This document shows positions 1 to 8,954 of a DNA stretch of 64,000 nucleotides, piece by piece (positions within the stretch are counted from its first letter, which is position 1; each line of letters opens with the position of its first letter). The stretch spans positions 1 through 64,000 of the forward strand of contig JAQXDI010000087.1 in the NCBI GenBank assembly GCA_029251465.1, given 5' to 3'. This DNA comes from Ascidiaceihabitans sp. Lineage in GTDB: Bacteria > Pseudomonadota > Alphaproteobacteria > Rhodobacterales > Rhodobacteraceae. The position numbers and the translations under genes are program-made. The notes under the pieces are model-generated. The model saw nothing but the letters and a program-made list of their open reading frames with translations. It did no database searches and was not told where the DNA came from.

Positions 1-1624
1 GCTTTGCCACGCTTCAGCTTTGTGACGAGCACGCGCGCCAAAGCGCCGCACAACATCAAACGCAATGGCCCCTTTTTACGCCGCGATCTGGTCCATTTTT
101 ACTCTGCGATTGACAGGTGGAATGATGGCATTCTTTGTCGGCTTCGCAGCCCTTTGTTACGGCGTGCAATACCCCGTCGGTTGGGTTGCGGCAGCGGCAG
201 GTGACGCCTCAGCAGTTGTGATGTCCGTCCTGATCTTTGTGGCCTACGCGGGTCTGTTGTACCTCGCCTCTAGCGTCCCTGATCTGGAGCCTGACGATCC
301 CAACGCAGAAGAAGTCGAACTGCCCGTCGTTGGTGAAATCTACAAGTCCGGTTTGTATTTCTTGCTGCCGATCATCGTGCTGGTCTACTTCTTGATGATC
401 GAACAGAAATCACCCGGCTTGTCCGCCTTCTGGGCTACGATGCTGTTGTTCGTGATCTTGCTGACACAGCGTCCGCTCAAGGCGATCTTTCGTGGTCAAA
501 ACGACATGGCCAATGCGTTTAGCCAAGGTCTTGGCGACTTGATCCAAGGCCTGATCGACGGCGCGCGCAACATGATCGGCAGCGGCCTCGCAATGGCCAC
601 TGCTGGCGTGATTGTCGGCACCGTGACCCTAACAGGTGTGGGTCAAGTCATGGCCGATCTGGTTGAATTTCTGTCAGGCGGCAATCTGATTTTGATGCTG
701 GTGATGGTCGGGCTGTTGTCCCTGATCCTTGGGATGGGGCTACCGACCACCGCGAACTACATCGTTGTGTCGTCTTTGATGGCGGGAGTTGTTGTCGAAC
801 TTGGTGCGCAATCGGGGCTGATCGTGCCACTGATCGCGGTGCACCTGTTCGTGTTCTACTTTGGCATCATGGCTGACGTGACCCCGCCTGTCGGGCTTGC
901 CAGCTTTGCCGCTGCTGCCGTGTCTGGTGGCGATGCGATCAAAACCGGTTTCGTCGCATTCTTCTACAGCTTGCGCACCGTGGCCCTGCCGTTTGTGTTC
1001 ATCTTTAACACCGGCCTGTTGTTGATAAACGTCAGTTGGGTCCAAGGGATACTTGTGTTCATAACCGCCTCAATCGCGATCCTGGTGTTCACCGCAGGAA
1101 CCATGGGTTGGTTCCTGACCAAAAGCCGCATCTACGAAAGCGTCGCTTTGGTCCTGGTCGCATTCGCACTGTTCCGGCCTGACTTTGTGATGGACCGCAT
1201 CCAACCACCGTTCCAACAAGTTGAACCTGCGGCATTCGCCACAGCACTTGGCAATGCATCGGAGGGCGACGAGATACGATTGATCATCTCTGGCCCCGAT
1301 TTCGACACTGGCGACACCAAAGAAACCACGCTGCTGTTGCCAGTTGGGGCCGGATCAGCAGACGAACGCATGACAGCGTCCGGCCTGTTGTTGCTTAACG
1401 AAGATGGGGTCACAAAAATGGACGAACCATCCTTTGGATCACCTTTCTCGGACAGCCTCAGCAGCTTTGATTTCTACGGCGATGATCCGGTACAAATCGC
1501 ATCAGTCCAAGCGCCAGCAAATCAGATGCCAAAAGAACTGGTGTTCATCCCCGCGTTGATCTTCTTGATGTTCATCGCATTCCTGCAACGCGCCCGCATG
1601 TCCCGGACAGGAGTTCCAGCATGA
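1..1624 (+). CDS. TRAP transporter fused permease (4TM/12TM type), 5' end outside window
   Basis: This is a membrane permease of the TRAP class, with the small and large subunits fused; it imports carboxylates or sugar acids using an external binding protein. The large-subunit signature is clear around GMGLPTTANYIVV and FYFGIMADVTPPVG, and the C-terminal part after about residue 350 fits the DUF3394 extension seen in fused permeases. The frame that encodes these parts is open only from base 26 and its first ATG is at 65, which would leave out most of the N-terminal half of a normal fused permease. Frame 1 is open from base 1 and reads ALPRF, resembling the residues that usually precede this part. 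A one-base shift in the C4T5 run at 69-77 would join the two frames. Substrate is unknown. It overlaps the next gene by 4 bases. Confidence 0.8.
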
Positions 1625-2052
1625 CCAATTCTGTTTTATGTGCCGTCGACGTCAGCAACGGTGACGACGATATCAAAGCCATCCGAAAAGCCGCGCAACT
1701 GGCCGCTTTGGACAACGCGCAGCTCGATGTGATCGCTGTTGTCCCGGATTTCGGGATGAGCCAAGTCAGCTCATTCTTTAGCGAAGACCACCACGAAAAA
1801 ATGGTGGCCGAAGCAAAGGAACACCTCAACGCGCTGGTGACCAAAGCCTTGGACGCCGATCAAAACGCCAAAGTGCGCCATGTCATCGCAACGGGCCGCG
1901 CCTACGAAGAAGTGTTGAACCTCGCCAAAAAAACCGGCGCGTCGTTGATCGTTGTCGGGGCGCATAAGGCGGACATTTCAGACTATCTGCTAGGCCCCAA
2001 CGCTGCCCGCGTCGTGCGCCACGCAACCTGTTCGGTGCACGTCGTTCGCTAG
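1621..2052 (+). CDS. Universal stress protein (UspA family)
   Basis: A 143-residue single-domain UspA-like cytoplasmic protein. It starts with the beta-strand SVLCAVDVSNGDDD and ends with the ATP-binding type motif IVVGAHK followed by NAARVVRHATCSVHVVR, the usual last helix and strand of the fold. Its ATG overlaps the TRAP permease stop (ATGA), so the two are translationally coupled; USP genes often sit beside fused TRAP permeases and may modulate transport. Its TAG shares the CTAG at 2049-2052 with the stop of uxuA on the other strand. Confidence 0.9.
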   Translation: MTNSVLCAVDVSNGDDDIKAIRKAAQLAALDNAQLDVIAVVPDFGMSQVSSFFSEDHHEKMVAEAKEHLNALVTKALDADQNAKVRHVIATGRAYEEVLNLAKKTGASLIVVGAHKADISDYLLGPNAARVVRHATCSVHVVR

Positions 2053-3227
2053 ACGCTCGCCATTATTCCACGCAGCTCAGCCAGCCCGCGCATCCGCCCA
2101 ATCAATGGATAGCCGGGCGTGCTGTGCCCGCCAAGATCGCTCAGCAATTCCTGCCCGTGATCAGGGCGCATCGGGATTTGCCAATCACTACGTCCCTCGA
2201 TTTTGCGGCGCTTTTGTTCGGCCATCAAAGCACGGACCGTACCAACCATATCGGTGTCCCCTTCTAAGTGCGGAGCCTCGAAAAAATTCGGGCGCTGCGG
2301 ATCAAGGCTGTTCGTACGTGTCGTGTTGCGCAAATGTGCAAAGTGAATCCGCGATCCGTGGCTTCGCACAAATTCCGGACCATCGAAACTGGACACAACA
2401 CCTAGCGATCCTGTGCACAATGTCGCCCCGTTGGCCGGAACATCCACTGCATTCCAAACTGCGCCGTAGTCCTGCGTGCTGGACATGACACGCGGCAGAC
2501 CAAGCAACGAAAACGGTGGATCATCAGGGTGACAACACAACCGCATTCCAAGGCTTTGGGCGACAGGTGCAACCTCGGCCAAAAAGTCGATCAGATGCGC
2601 GCGCAGACGGTCAGGTGTGATCCCATCGTAGGTGCCAAGCAGGGCGCGCACGTCGTCCACGCTCCATTGATCATTGGAGCCGGGCAAACCAGCGGTAATG
2701 TTGTGCTGAAGGGTCGTCTTTTCAGTGTCTGACATGGCAGAAAACCGGCGAGTTGCTTCGTCTGTCACCTCTTGCGGATAGTCCGACGGTGCGCTGCCGC
2801 GGCGCAAAATATGTAGGTCAAACACCGCAAAATCCACCAGATCAAACAGCATCGCCGCACCACCATGCGGTTGCGGTGCGCGCAGTGACGTCCGTGTCCA
2901 GTCAAGGATCGGCATAAAGTTGTAGCAAACGGTTTCTATGCCTCGTGCGGCCAAAGCATGCAGGCTGGAAATATAGGACGCGATGTGCGCGGATGCCTCG
3001 GGCGCTTGCGTCTTGATTCCTTCTGAAACTGGCAGGCTTTCGACCACATCCCAGTTGTATCCCGCGTGCGCCAGTACGGCTTGACGGGCAGCAATATCGC
3101 CTTCTGTCCACGGCTGGCCGGGCGGCAATTGATGCAACGCAGTGACAATTCCTTGCACCCCGATATGGTGTAAATCAGACAAAGCAATCGGGTCATCAGG
3201 CCCAAACCAACGCCAACATTGTTTCAT
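2049..3227 (-). CDS. uxuA: D-mannonate dehydratase
   Basis: Converts D-mannonate to 2-keto-3-deoxy-D-gluconate in glucuronate catabolism, with a divalent metal in a TIM-barrel (xylose-isomerase-like) fold. The N-terminus MKQCWRWFGPDDP, the internal CCHPDDPP and HFAHLRN stretches and RPDHGQELL near the C-terminus are typical of UxuA, and 392 residues is the usual length. The start chosen is the ATG at 3227: it overlaps the upstream stop as ATGA and has AGGA at good spacing. A second in-frame ATG at 3236 lies too close to that site. It is the last gene of a four-gene minus-strand unit. Confidence 0.94.
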   Translation of the reverse strand: MKQCWRWFGPDDPIALSDLHHIGVQGIVTALHQLPPGQPWTEGDIAARQAVLAHAGYNWDVVESLPVSEGIKTQAPEASAHIASYISSLHALAARGIETVCYNFMPILDWTRTSLRAPQPHGGAAMLFDLVDFAVFDLHILRRGSAPSDYPQEVTDEATRRFSAMSDTEKTTLQHNITAGLPGSNDQWSVDDVRALLGTYDGITPDRLRAHLIDFLAEVAPVAQSLGMRLCCHPDDPPFSLLGLPRVMSSTQDYGAVWNAVDVPANGATLCTGSLGVVSSFDGPEFVRSHGSRIHFAHLRNTTRTNSLDPQRPNFFEAPHLEGDTDMVGTVRALMAEQKRRKIEGRSDWQIPMRPDHGQELLSDLGGHSTPGYPLIGRMRGLAELRGIMASV

Positions 3228-4276
3228 GGTAGCCATCCTTCAAAAAGCGGGTGATCGGGGGTGATGGGCAGCTTAACACGGCCACCATTGCGTGCAGAAT
3301 GATAGATCGCGGTGACCAGTTCAGCTGACCGCGCACCATCTGCAAAATGGATCGTATCGCTGGGCAGGCCCGCAATCGCTTTTGCCATTTCAGCAAAGAA
3401 ACTAACGAAGCCGATTGGTTGGTCGGGAACTTCTGCTAACGCCGTATCGATCGCCACCTGATCGCTAGGGTCACGCGCGGAAAACGTCCACGGATCTGCA
3501 CCTGGTGCGTAGGGTGCATCGCCTGATGTTGCGGTCAAATGTTCGAACACAAAGCGCAGTCGCGTTTGATCCCCAGCCGCACCTAGCGTGATGTTACTGG
3601 TACACAACGCACCGTTTTCCATCTCGAAAGTGATGGCGGCGCAGTCCTCGGTTTCGATCGGATTGATGCGTGTCGCAACCATGGCTGAAACCTTGGAAAC
3701 GGGCCCCATGATATGGGTCAATAAGTCGTGGTTATGGATGGCATGACCCAAGACAGCGCCACCGCGTTCACCTGCCCAAGTGCCGCGCCAAGGGGCAGCG
3801 TAGTAGTCTGCTCCACGTGACCAGTGTGTCTCTAACGCGGCCATTTGTGGCTGCCCAGTCAATCCATTTGCCATCAAATGGCGCAGCTGAGAAAGCGATG
3901 GACCCCACCGATATTGAAACACCGGGAACACATGGCGTGTGTTAGAAATCGCTGCTGTTTTGATCCGCTCCACATCCGCCAGTGAGGTCGCCAAAGGCTT
4001 TTCGCAAACAACATGCTTGCCTGCGTTCAAGGCTGCAATCGTCGTTTCCACATGCAGGTGCGGGGGCAGGCAAACGTCGATGACGTCGATGTTCGGATCG
4101 GCCAATGCGGTTTCGATTTTATCGACTGCCGCAAAACTATCGCGCTCGCGAATTTCCTCGATCCGAGCGGCATCGTGATCCACGACCATCGCGACCTGAA
4201 ACTGGTCTGGCAATTGACGCAACGCCGCGAGGTGTTCGCGACCGATGCCAGCACCAAGGATCGCAACGCGGATCAT
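3224..4276 (-). CDS. Gfo/Idh/MocA family oxidoreductase (A)
   Basis: A 350-residue NAD(P)-dependent oxidoreductase of the glucose-fructose oxidoreductase/inositol dehydrogenase family. The Rossmann motif is AILGAGIGREH at the N-terminus, the catalytic-lysine motif is CEKPLA near residue 96, and the C-terminal domain has the GGAVLGHAIHNHDLL stretch holding the conserved histidine. The ATG at 4276 follows GGAGG closely and overlaps the upstream stop (ATGA). The sugar substrate cannot be read from sequence. Coupling to mannonate dehydratase suggests oxidation or reduction of a sugar acid or glycoside that feeds mannonate. Confidence 0.88.
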   Translation of the reverse strand: MIRVAILGAGIGREHLAALRQLPDQFQVAMVVDHDAARIEEIRERDSFAAVDKIETALADPNIDVIDVCLPPHLHVETTIAALNAGKHVVCEKPLATSLADVERIKTAAISNTRHVFPVFQYRWGPSLSQLRHLMANGLTGQPQMAALETHWSRGADYYAAPWRGTWAGERGGAVLGHAIHNHDLLTHIMGPVSKVSAMVATRINPIETEDCAAITFEMENGALCTSNITLGAAGDQTRLRFVFEHLTATSGDAPYAPGADPWTFSARDPSDQVAIDTALAEVPDQPIGFVSFFAEMAKAIAGLPSDTIHFADGARSAELVTAIYHSARNGGRVKLPITPDHPLFEGWLP

Positions 4277-5274
4277 TGTGCCTCCGCCATTTCTTGCGCC
4301 CGCAAGGCCAGCTCCATGACAGCAAAGCAATGCGCCTGCGTCATCGCCGTTTCGGTCCGGTGTTCGATGTCGTGTGCAAGGTGCGTAAAATACGGCAAAC
4401 CTGCATCGGAAACGTTGATCTTTTCGCAGCGGTCTTGGTTGACCAAAATCAGGTGATCCGTGCCATCTGCACCACCGACATCCGTGTATTTACGCAGCTC
4501 TATGTAGCCTTCGGTTCCAAGGATCGTCAGGCGCCCGTCACTCCAAGTCGGCAATGCGTCCGGCGTAAACCAATCGACCCGAATGTAGCCAGTACCTTGA
4601 TCGGAGCGCAAAGAAATTTCACCAAAATCCTGCAACTGAGGGTCCTTCGAATTGGCATAGTTTGCGACAAACGCATTGGTAATTTCAGCTGTGTTAGAGC
4701 CTGTAAAATGCAAAAATTGATCAATTTGATGCGATGCAATATCAGTCAAAATGCCGCCAAATTGCGCGCGCTCAAAAAACCAATCAGGACGTGTTGCGCG
4801 GTTCAACCGATGCGGCCCCAAACCCACGGTTTGCACGACCCGACCGATAGCGCCTGCGGCCGCCAATTCATCCGCGCGCGTCACAGCCGGCACTTCGAAA
4901 CGTTCGGAAAAGTTGGCCGACCAAATGCGCCCGGTTTGCGCAACACATTCCCGAATGAGCGCCAATTGATCGAGCGTCGTGCATCCCGGTTTATCGCTCA
5001 TTACGTCCATACCGCGCTGCATCGCTTTGATCGTTAAATCGGCACGATCCGCAGGAATGGCAGACACCAACGCAAGATCTGCACCACATGAAAGCGCCTG
5101 TTCCAGCGTCGCGAAGCGTGGCAGATCAGGGAAGCGTTTTTGATAGCCATCCAGCGTTTCCGGCGCACCTTGGGTCCAATATCCAAGACAGGGAACGCCG
5201 GCCTTTTCCATGTTTTCCGTCATCCCATAGATGTGCCGATGATCCAGCCCAAGGGCCACACACGTCAGTGTCAT
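4273..5274 (-). CDS. Gfo/Idh/MocA family oxidoreductase (B), atypical nucleotide loop
   Basis: A 333-residue member of the same superfamily as its two neighbours, but divergent. The N-terminus reads VALGLDHRHIYGM, lacking a classic GxGxxG loop, and the lysine motif is SDKPG instead of EKP. The C-terminal domain keeps GGILTDIASHQIDQFLHF with the expected histidine and aspartate. The ATG at 5274 overlaps the upstream stop, and 4-base overlaps couple it on both sides. Whether it binds NAD normally is uncertain; the substrate is unknown. Confidence 0.82.
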   Translation of the reverse strand: MTLTCVALGLDHRHIYGMTENMEKAGVPCLGYWTQGAPETLDGYQKRFPDLPRFATLEQALSCGADLALVSAIPADRADLTIKAMQRGMDVMSDKPGCTTLDQLALIRECVAQTGRIWSANFSERFEVPAVTRADELAAAGAIGRVVQTVGLGPHRLNRATRPDWFFERAQFGGILTDIASHQIDQFLHFTGSNTAEITNAFVANYANSKDPQLQDFGEISLRSDQGTGYIRVDWFTPDALPTWSDGRLTILGTEGYIELRKYTDVGGADGTDHLILVNQDRCEKINVSDAGLPYFTHLAHDIEHRTETAMTQAHCFAVMELALRAQEMAEAQ

Positions 5275-6290
5275 GTTTTGGGCACCTCCGTGCGATGGCC
5301 GGTTTTGCTGGCGCGTTCCATTGCGTCGATGACGGCGTGAACGTGCAAAGCTTGTCGTCCGCTCGCCATTGGGCTGCCGCCGTTTTTGACAGCTTGCGCG
5401 AAATCTTCGATCACCGATTGGTGCCACGCATGGGTGAACGCGATTGGGTCCGCGCCGCCACCGGTGCTGGCGTTTGCGCCAAATTCTTCGGTTCGACCAT
5501 CAAGATGGTGCAACGTCAAAACGCCAGAAGCCAAATGTGCTGCCGCCTTGCTGCCTTGGATCACGATGCTTTCGGCCTGTCCGGGAAACGCCGCGGTGCT
5601 GGCCATCAACGAACCGCACGCGCCGTTTTCGAATTCGAACAATGCGCCTACCCAATCCTCGGCTTCTAGATGGTGCAAAGGCGTGGTGCGCATGAGCGCT
5701 TGTGCTGTCGCAATCGGCCCAACCAACCACGCCGCCAAATCCAGAGTATGGATCGCTTGGCTGATCATCACACCACCGCCGTCACGCCCAAAACTGCCGC
5801 GCCCGGGCGCGTCATAATAGCTTTGATCCCGCCACCACGGAATACGCAATTCCACCGTCGCAAGGTCACCCAGGACATCCGCATCAATTGCTTGCTTCAA
5901 GGCAATCGAGGCCGCACGAGCGCGATGCTGAAACACGATCCCAAGCGGAACATTCGCAGCCTCACACAGCTCTACGATTTCAGTGGCAACCTGCAACGTC
6001 CGCTCAACCGGTTTTTCCATCAAGACTGGCTTGCCCGCAGCCGCTAACGCGCGAACGATTTCAATCCGCGCATTTGGGGGTGTTGCAACAATTGCAAAGT
6101 CGATGGACGTTTCCTGCGCAATATCTTCGATTGTATCAGCCACGCGTGCGCCAATTTTATCCGCAAACGCCCGCGTGCGCCCGGCATCCCGCCCCAAAAC
6201 ACACGACAGGTTCAGGTTCTGCGCGGACGTGCGGATCGCCGCGACGTGGGTGTCTGCAACCATGCCCAAACCTATCAATGCGATGTTCAT
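5271..6290 (-). CDS. Gfo/Idh/MocA family oxidoreductase (C)
   Basis: First gene of the minus-strand unit that ends with uxuA. At 339 residues it has a standard Rossmann start IALIGLGMVADTH, the lysine motif MEKPVE near residue 93, and GGGVMISQAIHTLDL in the substrate domain. It resembles sugar dehydrogenases that oxidise ring or C1/C3 hydroxyls, but the exact substrate cannot be assigned. It diverges from uxaC across a 91-base promoter region, so the two units are probably regulated together. Confidence 0.88.
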   Translation of the reverse strand: MNIALIGLGMVADTHVAAIRTSAQNLNLSCVLGRDAGRTRAFADKIGARVADTIEDIAQETSIDFAIVATPPNARIEIVRALAAAGKPVLMEKPVERTLQVATEIVELCEAANVPLGIVFQHRARAASIALKQAIDADVLGDLATVELRIPWWRDQSYYDAPGRGSFGRDGGGVMISQAIHTLDLAAWLVGPIATAQALMRTTPLHHLEAEDWVGALFEFENGACGSLMASTAAFPGQAESIVIQGSKAAAHLASGVLTLHHLDGRTEEFGANASTGGGADPIAFTHAWHQSVIEDFAQAVKNGGSPMASGRQALHVHAVIDAMERASKTGHRTEVPKT

Positions 6291-6381
6291 ACAGGCCCCT
6301 TTTCCTGACTTGATTGTGCCGGTTCACAGGGCCAAGATGCAAGGCGCAATCCCTGTAATTGCCACCATTGGAGCCATCAAA
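6291..6381. promoter_or_regulatory. Divergent promoter region between Gfo/Idh/MocA C and uxaC
   Basis: A 91-base gap separating two divergent sugar-acid units must hold promoters for both. A GGAG lies 8 bases before the uxaC ATG at 6382. I see no convincing palindromic operator here. Confidence 0.4.
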
Positions 6382-7743
6382 ATGTACAGACTGCACGGGC
6401 CAGCACAAGACCTGTACGAGGGCATCTCCAATTTGCCGATTGTATCGCCACATGGGCATTGCGATCCTGCGTGGTTCGCCTCGGATACGCCATTTGCAAA
6501 CCCCGCCGAGCTGTTGGTGATACCGGACCATTACGTGTTTCGGATGCTGTATTCACAAGGAGTTCCGTTGGCAAACTTGGGGATTGGCGCGGCAGGTAAA
6601 ACCACAAAGCCCCGTGATGTTTTTCGCCTGTTTGCCGCCCATTGGCATCTGTTTTTAGGCACGCCGTCACGGCTATGGATTAACTATGTTTTGCGCGAAA
6701 CATTGAACATCTCAACACCGCTTTCCGTTGAAACAGCAGATCAGATTTACGACCAAATCGCAGAACTTTTGGCGCAGGACGATCACCGACCTCGTGCGTT
6801 GTTCGACCGCTTTGGAATCGAAGTGTTGGCGACCACAGACGGTGCTTTAGACACGCTTGAGCATCATCAAATGATCGCTGATAGCCCATGGAACGGGCGC
6901 GTGATTCCTACGTTCAGGCCAGATAGCGTGCTAGACCCAAGCGACCCAGATTTTGTGGAGAACGTGAGGCATCTTGGGCAACTGACAGGCACTGATACTG
7001 GTGATTTTGACGGCTATCTCGCGGCACTTCGCAAACGCCGCGCGTTCTTTGCAATGATGGGTACCACAGCCACGGATCACGCAATCGAAGTCGTCCATAC
7101 CGAGTGGATTGATCACCCCGAAGAGCTGTATCAAAAGCTTTGCAAGAGTAACGCGACACCAGCAGATGCCGCCAAATTCTACGGTCATATGCTGATTGAA
7201 ATGGCGCAAATGTCTGTCGAAGATGGGCTGACGATGCAGATACACGGTGGATCGCGGCGCAACACAAATTCAGGTGTCCTCCGAGATTTTGGGCGCGACA
7301 AAGGCGCCGACATTCCTGTAGCTGTGGATTGGGTGCGCGGGCTTGAGGCTCTGTTAAATCGGGTCGGAAATACACCTGATTTCAAGCTGATCTTGTTCAC
7401 GCTGGATGAAACAACATATGCCCGCGAACTTGCGCCTATGGCGGGACATTGGCCTGCGCTACGCATCGGACCCCCGTGGTGGTTTCATGACAGTCCAGCC
7501 GGCATTGCACGGTATTTTGATCAGGTTGTTGAGACGGCAGGCTATCACAATTTGGCTGGCTTTAACGATGACACACGGGCGTTCATGTCGATCCCTGCCC
7601 GCCATGATTTGTGGCGGCGCGGCGTTGCCGATCATTTGGCACAGCAGATGAACCGCGGATATTTTGGCGCAAAAGATGCGGCGGAACTGGCACAAATGCT
7701 GGCGACTGATCTGGCGCGTGACGCTTATGGATTGGCACCCTGA
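6382..7743 (+). CDS. uxaC: Uronate isomerase (glucuronate/galacturonate isomerase)
   Basis: Isomerises D-glucuronate to D-fructuronate and D-galacturonate to D-tagaturonate, the first step of hexuronate breakdown. It is an amidohydrolase-like TIM barrel; the metal motif HGHCDP is near residue 24. The C-terminal GFNDDTRAFMSIPARHDLWRR (in parts) is typical of UxaC. The ATG at 6382 was chosen because GGAG precedes it by 8 bases and the protein then begins MYRLHGPAQDLYEG with a normal length of 453 residues, although the frame is open much further upstream. It overlaps the next gene by one base (TGATG). Confidence 0.94.
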   Translation: MYRLHGPAQDLYEGISNLPIVSPHGHCDPAWFASDTPFANPAELLVIPDHYVFRMLYSQGVPLANLGIGAAGKTTKPRDVFRLFAAHWHLFLGTPSRLWINYVLRETLNISTPLSVETADQIYDQIAELLAQDDHRPRALFDRFGIEVLATTDGALDTLEHHQMIADSPWNGRVIPTFRPDSVLDPSDPDFVENVRHLGQLTGTDTGDFDGYLAALRKRRAFFAMMGTTATDHAIEVVHTEWIDHPEELYQKLCKSNATPADAAKFYGHMLIEMAQMSVEDGLTMQIHGGSRRNTNSGVLRDFGRDKGADIPVAVDWVRGLEALLNRVGNTPDFKLILFTLDETTYARELAPMAGHWPALRIGPPWWFHDSPAGIARYFDQVVETAGYHNLAGFNDDTRAFMSIPARHDLWRRGVADHLAQQMNRGYFGAKDAAELAQMLATDLARDAYGLAP

Positions 7744-8954
7744 TGGGCCGGATTTTACACTTTGGATTGGGCAACTTCGCCCGCGCGCACCTGTTGGATT
7801 ACACTGCCGATGCAGGTCAGTGGGACGTGGTGGGTGTAAGTCTACGCAGTGCCGAAACCCGCAACAGACTGGCGAAACAAGGCTTTGGGTACACCCTTGG
7901 TGTGCAGGGGATCGGCCCCAAAAAGATCACTATTTTGCGCAATATTCTCGTCGCACCCGAAGATCCCCACGCAGTGTTGGATGGCATCAACAGCGCAGAC
8001 ATAATCTCGGCCACAGTGACGGAAAAAGGCTATCATCTGGATGCGAACGGGCAGCTCGATTTGTCGGATTCCGCGATTGCGCAGGACCTGAAAACACAAG
8101 CGCCGTCCACCTTGATCAGCTATCTGGCCTTTGGCCTTTCGACGCGCACGACACCCGTGACCATTCTGTCGTGCGACAATCGGATAGCAAACGGACAAGC
8201 CTTGAAACGAGCCGTAAAACAGTTCGCAAAAGCCGCGCATCTAACGCTCGACTGGTCGTTGTTCACTTTCCCCAACGCGATGGTCGACCGGATCACGCCT
8301 GCAACGACCGATGCCTTGCGCAATGCCTTGAATGACCCGATGGCCGTGCCAACGGAACCTTTTCGCGAGTGGGTCATTGAGGATGATTTCGCAGGCCAAC
8401 GCCCCGACTGGCCAGATGTGCAATTTGTGCGCGATGTCGCCCCGCACGAGCTGCGCAAAATCCGCATGTTAAACGGGGCGCATTCGTTGCTGGCCTATAG
8501 CGGCATCGCGCGCGGCCATGAATTTGTGCACCAAGCAATTGCTGATCCAGTGCTGCATGACCGCGTGTTAACCCTGATGAACGAAGCGACCAAGACCTTG
8601 CCCATCGGGGCAAATGACCCGTCCGGCGCTTATGCAAGTGCTTTGGTCAAGCGGTTCGAAAATCCGGAATTGCGCCATGCCCTGCGCCAAATCGCGATGG
8701 ATGGAAGTCAGAAAACACCGTACCGTTTTATCGAAACAATCAGAGATCTTTTGGAAATGGGTGAACCTGCTGATGCGCTGGTGCATGGGCTCAAAAGCTG
8801 GATCAATTTCTGCATCGAAGAGACCCGTGAAGGACTCATTTTGGATGATCCTAAAGCACATCAAATCGCACACGCTGTGCAATCAAACGATCCGGTTTTT
8901 GAGCTGCTAAAACTTGTGAATGCTGTGGACCTGCACCCGCTTATGCAGGAATAA
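7743..8954 (+). CDS. Mannitol dehydrogenase family protein, probable fructuronate/tagaturonate reductase
   Basis: A long-chain NAD-dependent polyol dehydrogenase that probably reduces fructuronate to mannonate (UxuB role) or tagaturonate to altronate. It begins HFGLGNFARAH, the usual cofactor-loop start, and carries RKIRMLNGAHS, which contains the conserved Lys, Asn and His of the catalytic centre. At 403 residues it is shorter than enteric UxuB (about 485). Its position directly after uxaC supports the role; presence of both uxuA and uxaA means either product could be used. Its 3' end overlaps kdgK by 14 bases, convergently. Confidence 0.85.
   Translation: MGRILHFGLGNFARAHLLDYTADAGQWDVVGVSLRSAETRNRLAKQGFGYTLGVQGIGPKKITILRNILVAPEDPHAVLDGINSADIISATVTEKGYHLDANGQLDLSDSAIAQDLKTQAPSTLISYLAFGLSTRTTPVTILSCDNRIANGQALKRAVKQFAKAAHLTLDWSLFTFPNAMVDRITPATTDALRNALNDPMAVPTEPFREWVIEDDFAGQRPDWPDVQFVRDVAPHELRKIRMLNGAHSLLAYSGIARGHEFVHQAIADPVLHDRVLTLMNEATKTLPIGANDPSGAYASALVKRFENPELRHALRQIAMDGSQKTPYRFIETIRDLLEMGEPADALVHGLKSWINFCIEETREGLILDDPKAHQIAHAVQSNDPVFELLKLVNAVDLHPLMQE

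Noticed and set aside
4105-5037. A 310-codon open frame on the plus strand
   Set aside because: It lies wholly antisense to Gfo/Idh/MocA genes A and B, which have clear motifs and coupled starts; its translation is rich in Arg, His and Cys with no domain.
5983-6381. Upstream extension of the uxaC frame by 133 codons
   Set aside because: It is antisense to Gfo/Idh/MocA C; uxaC has a ribosome site and normal length from 6382.
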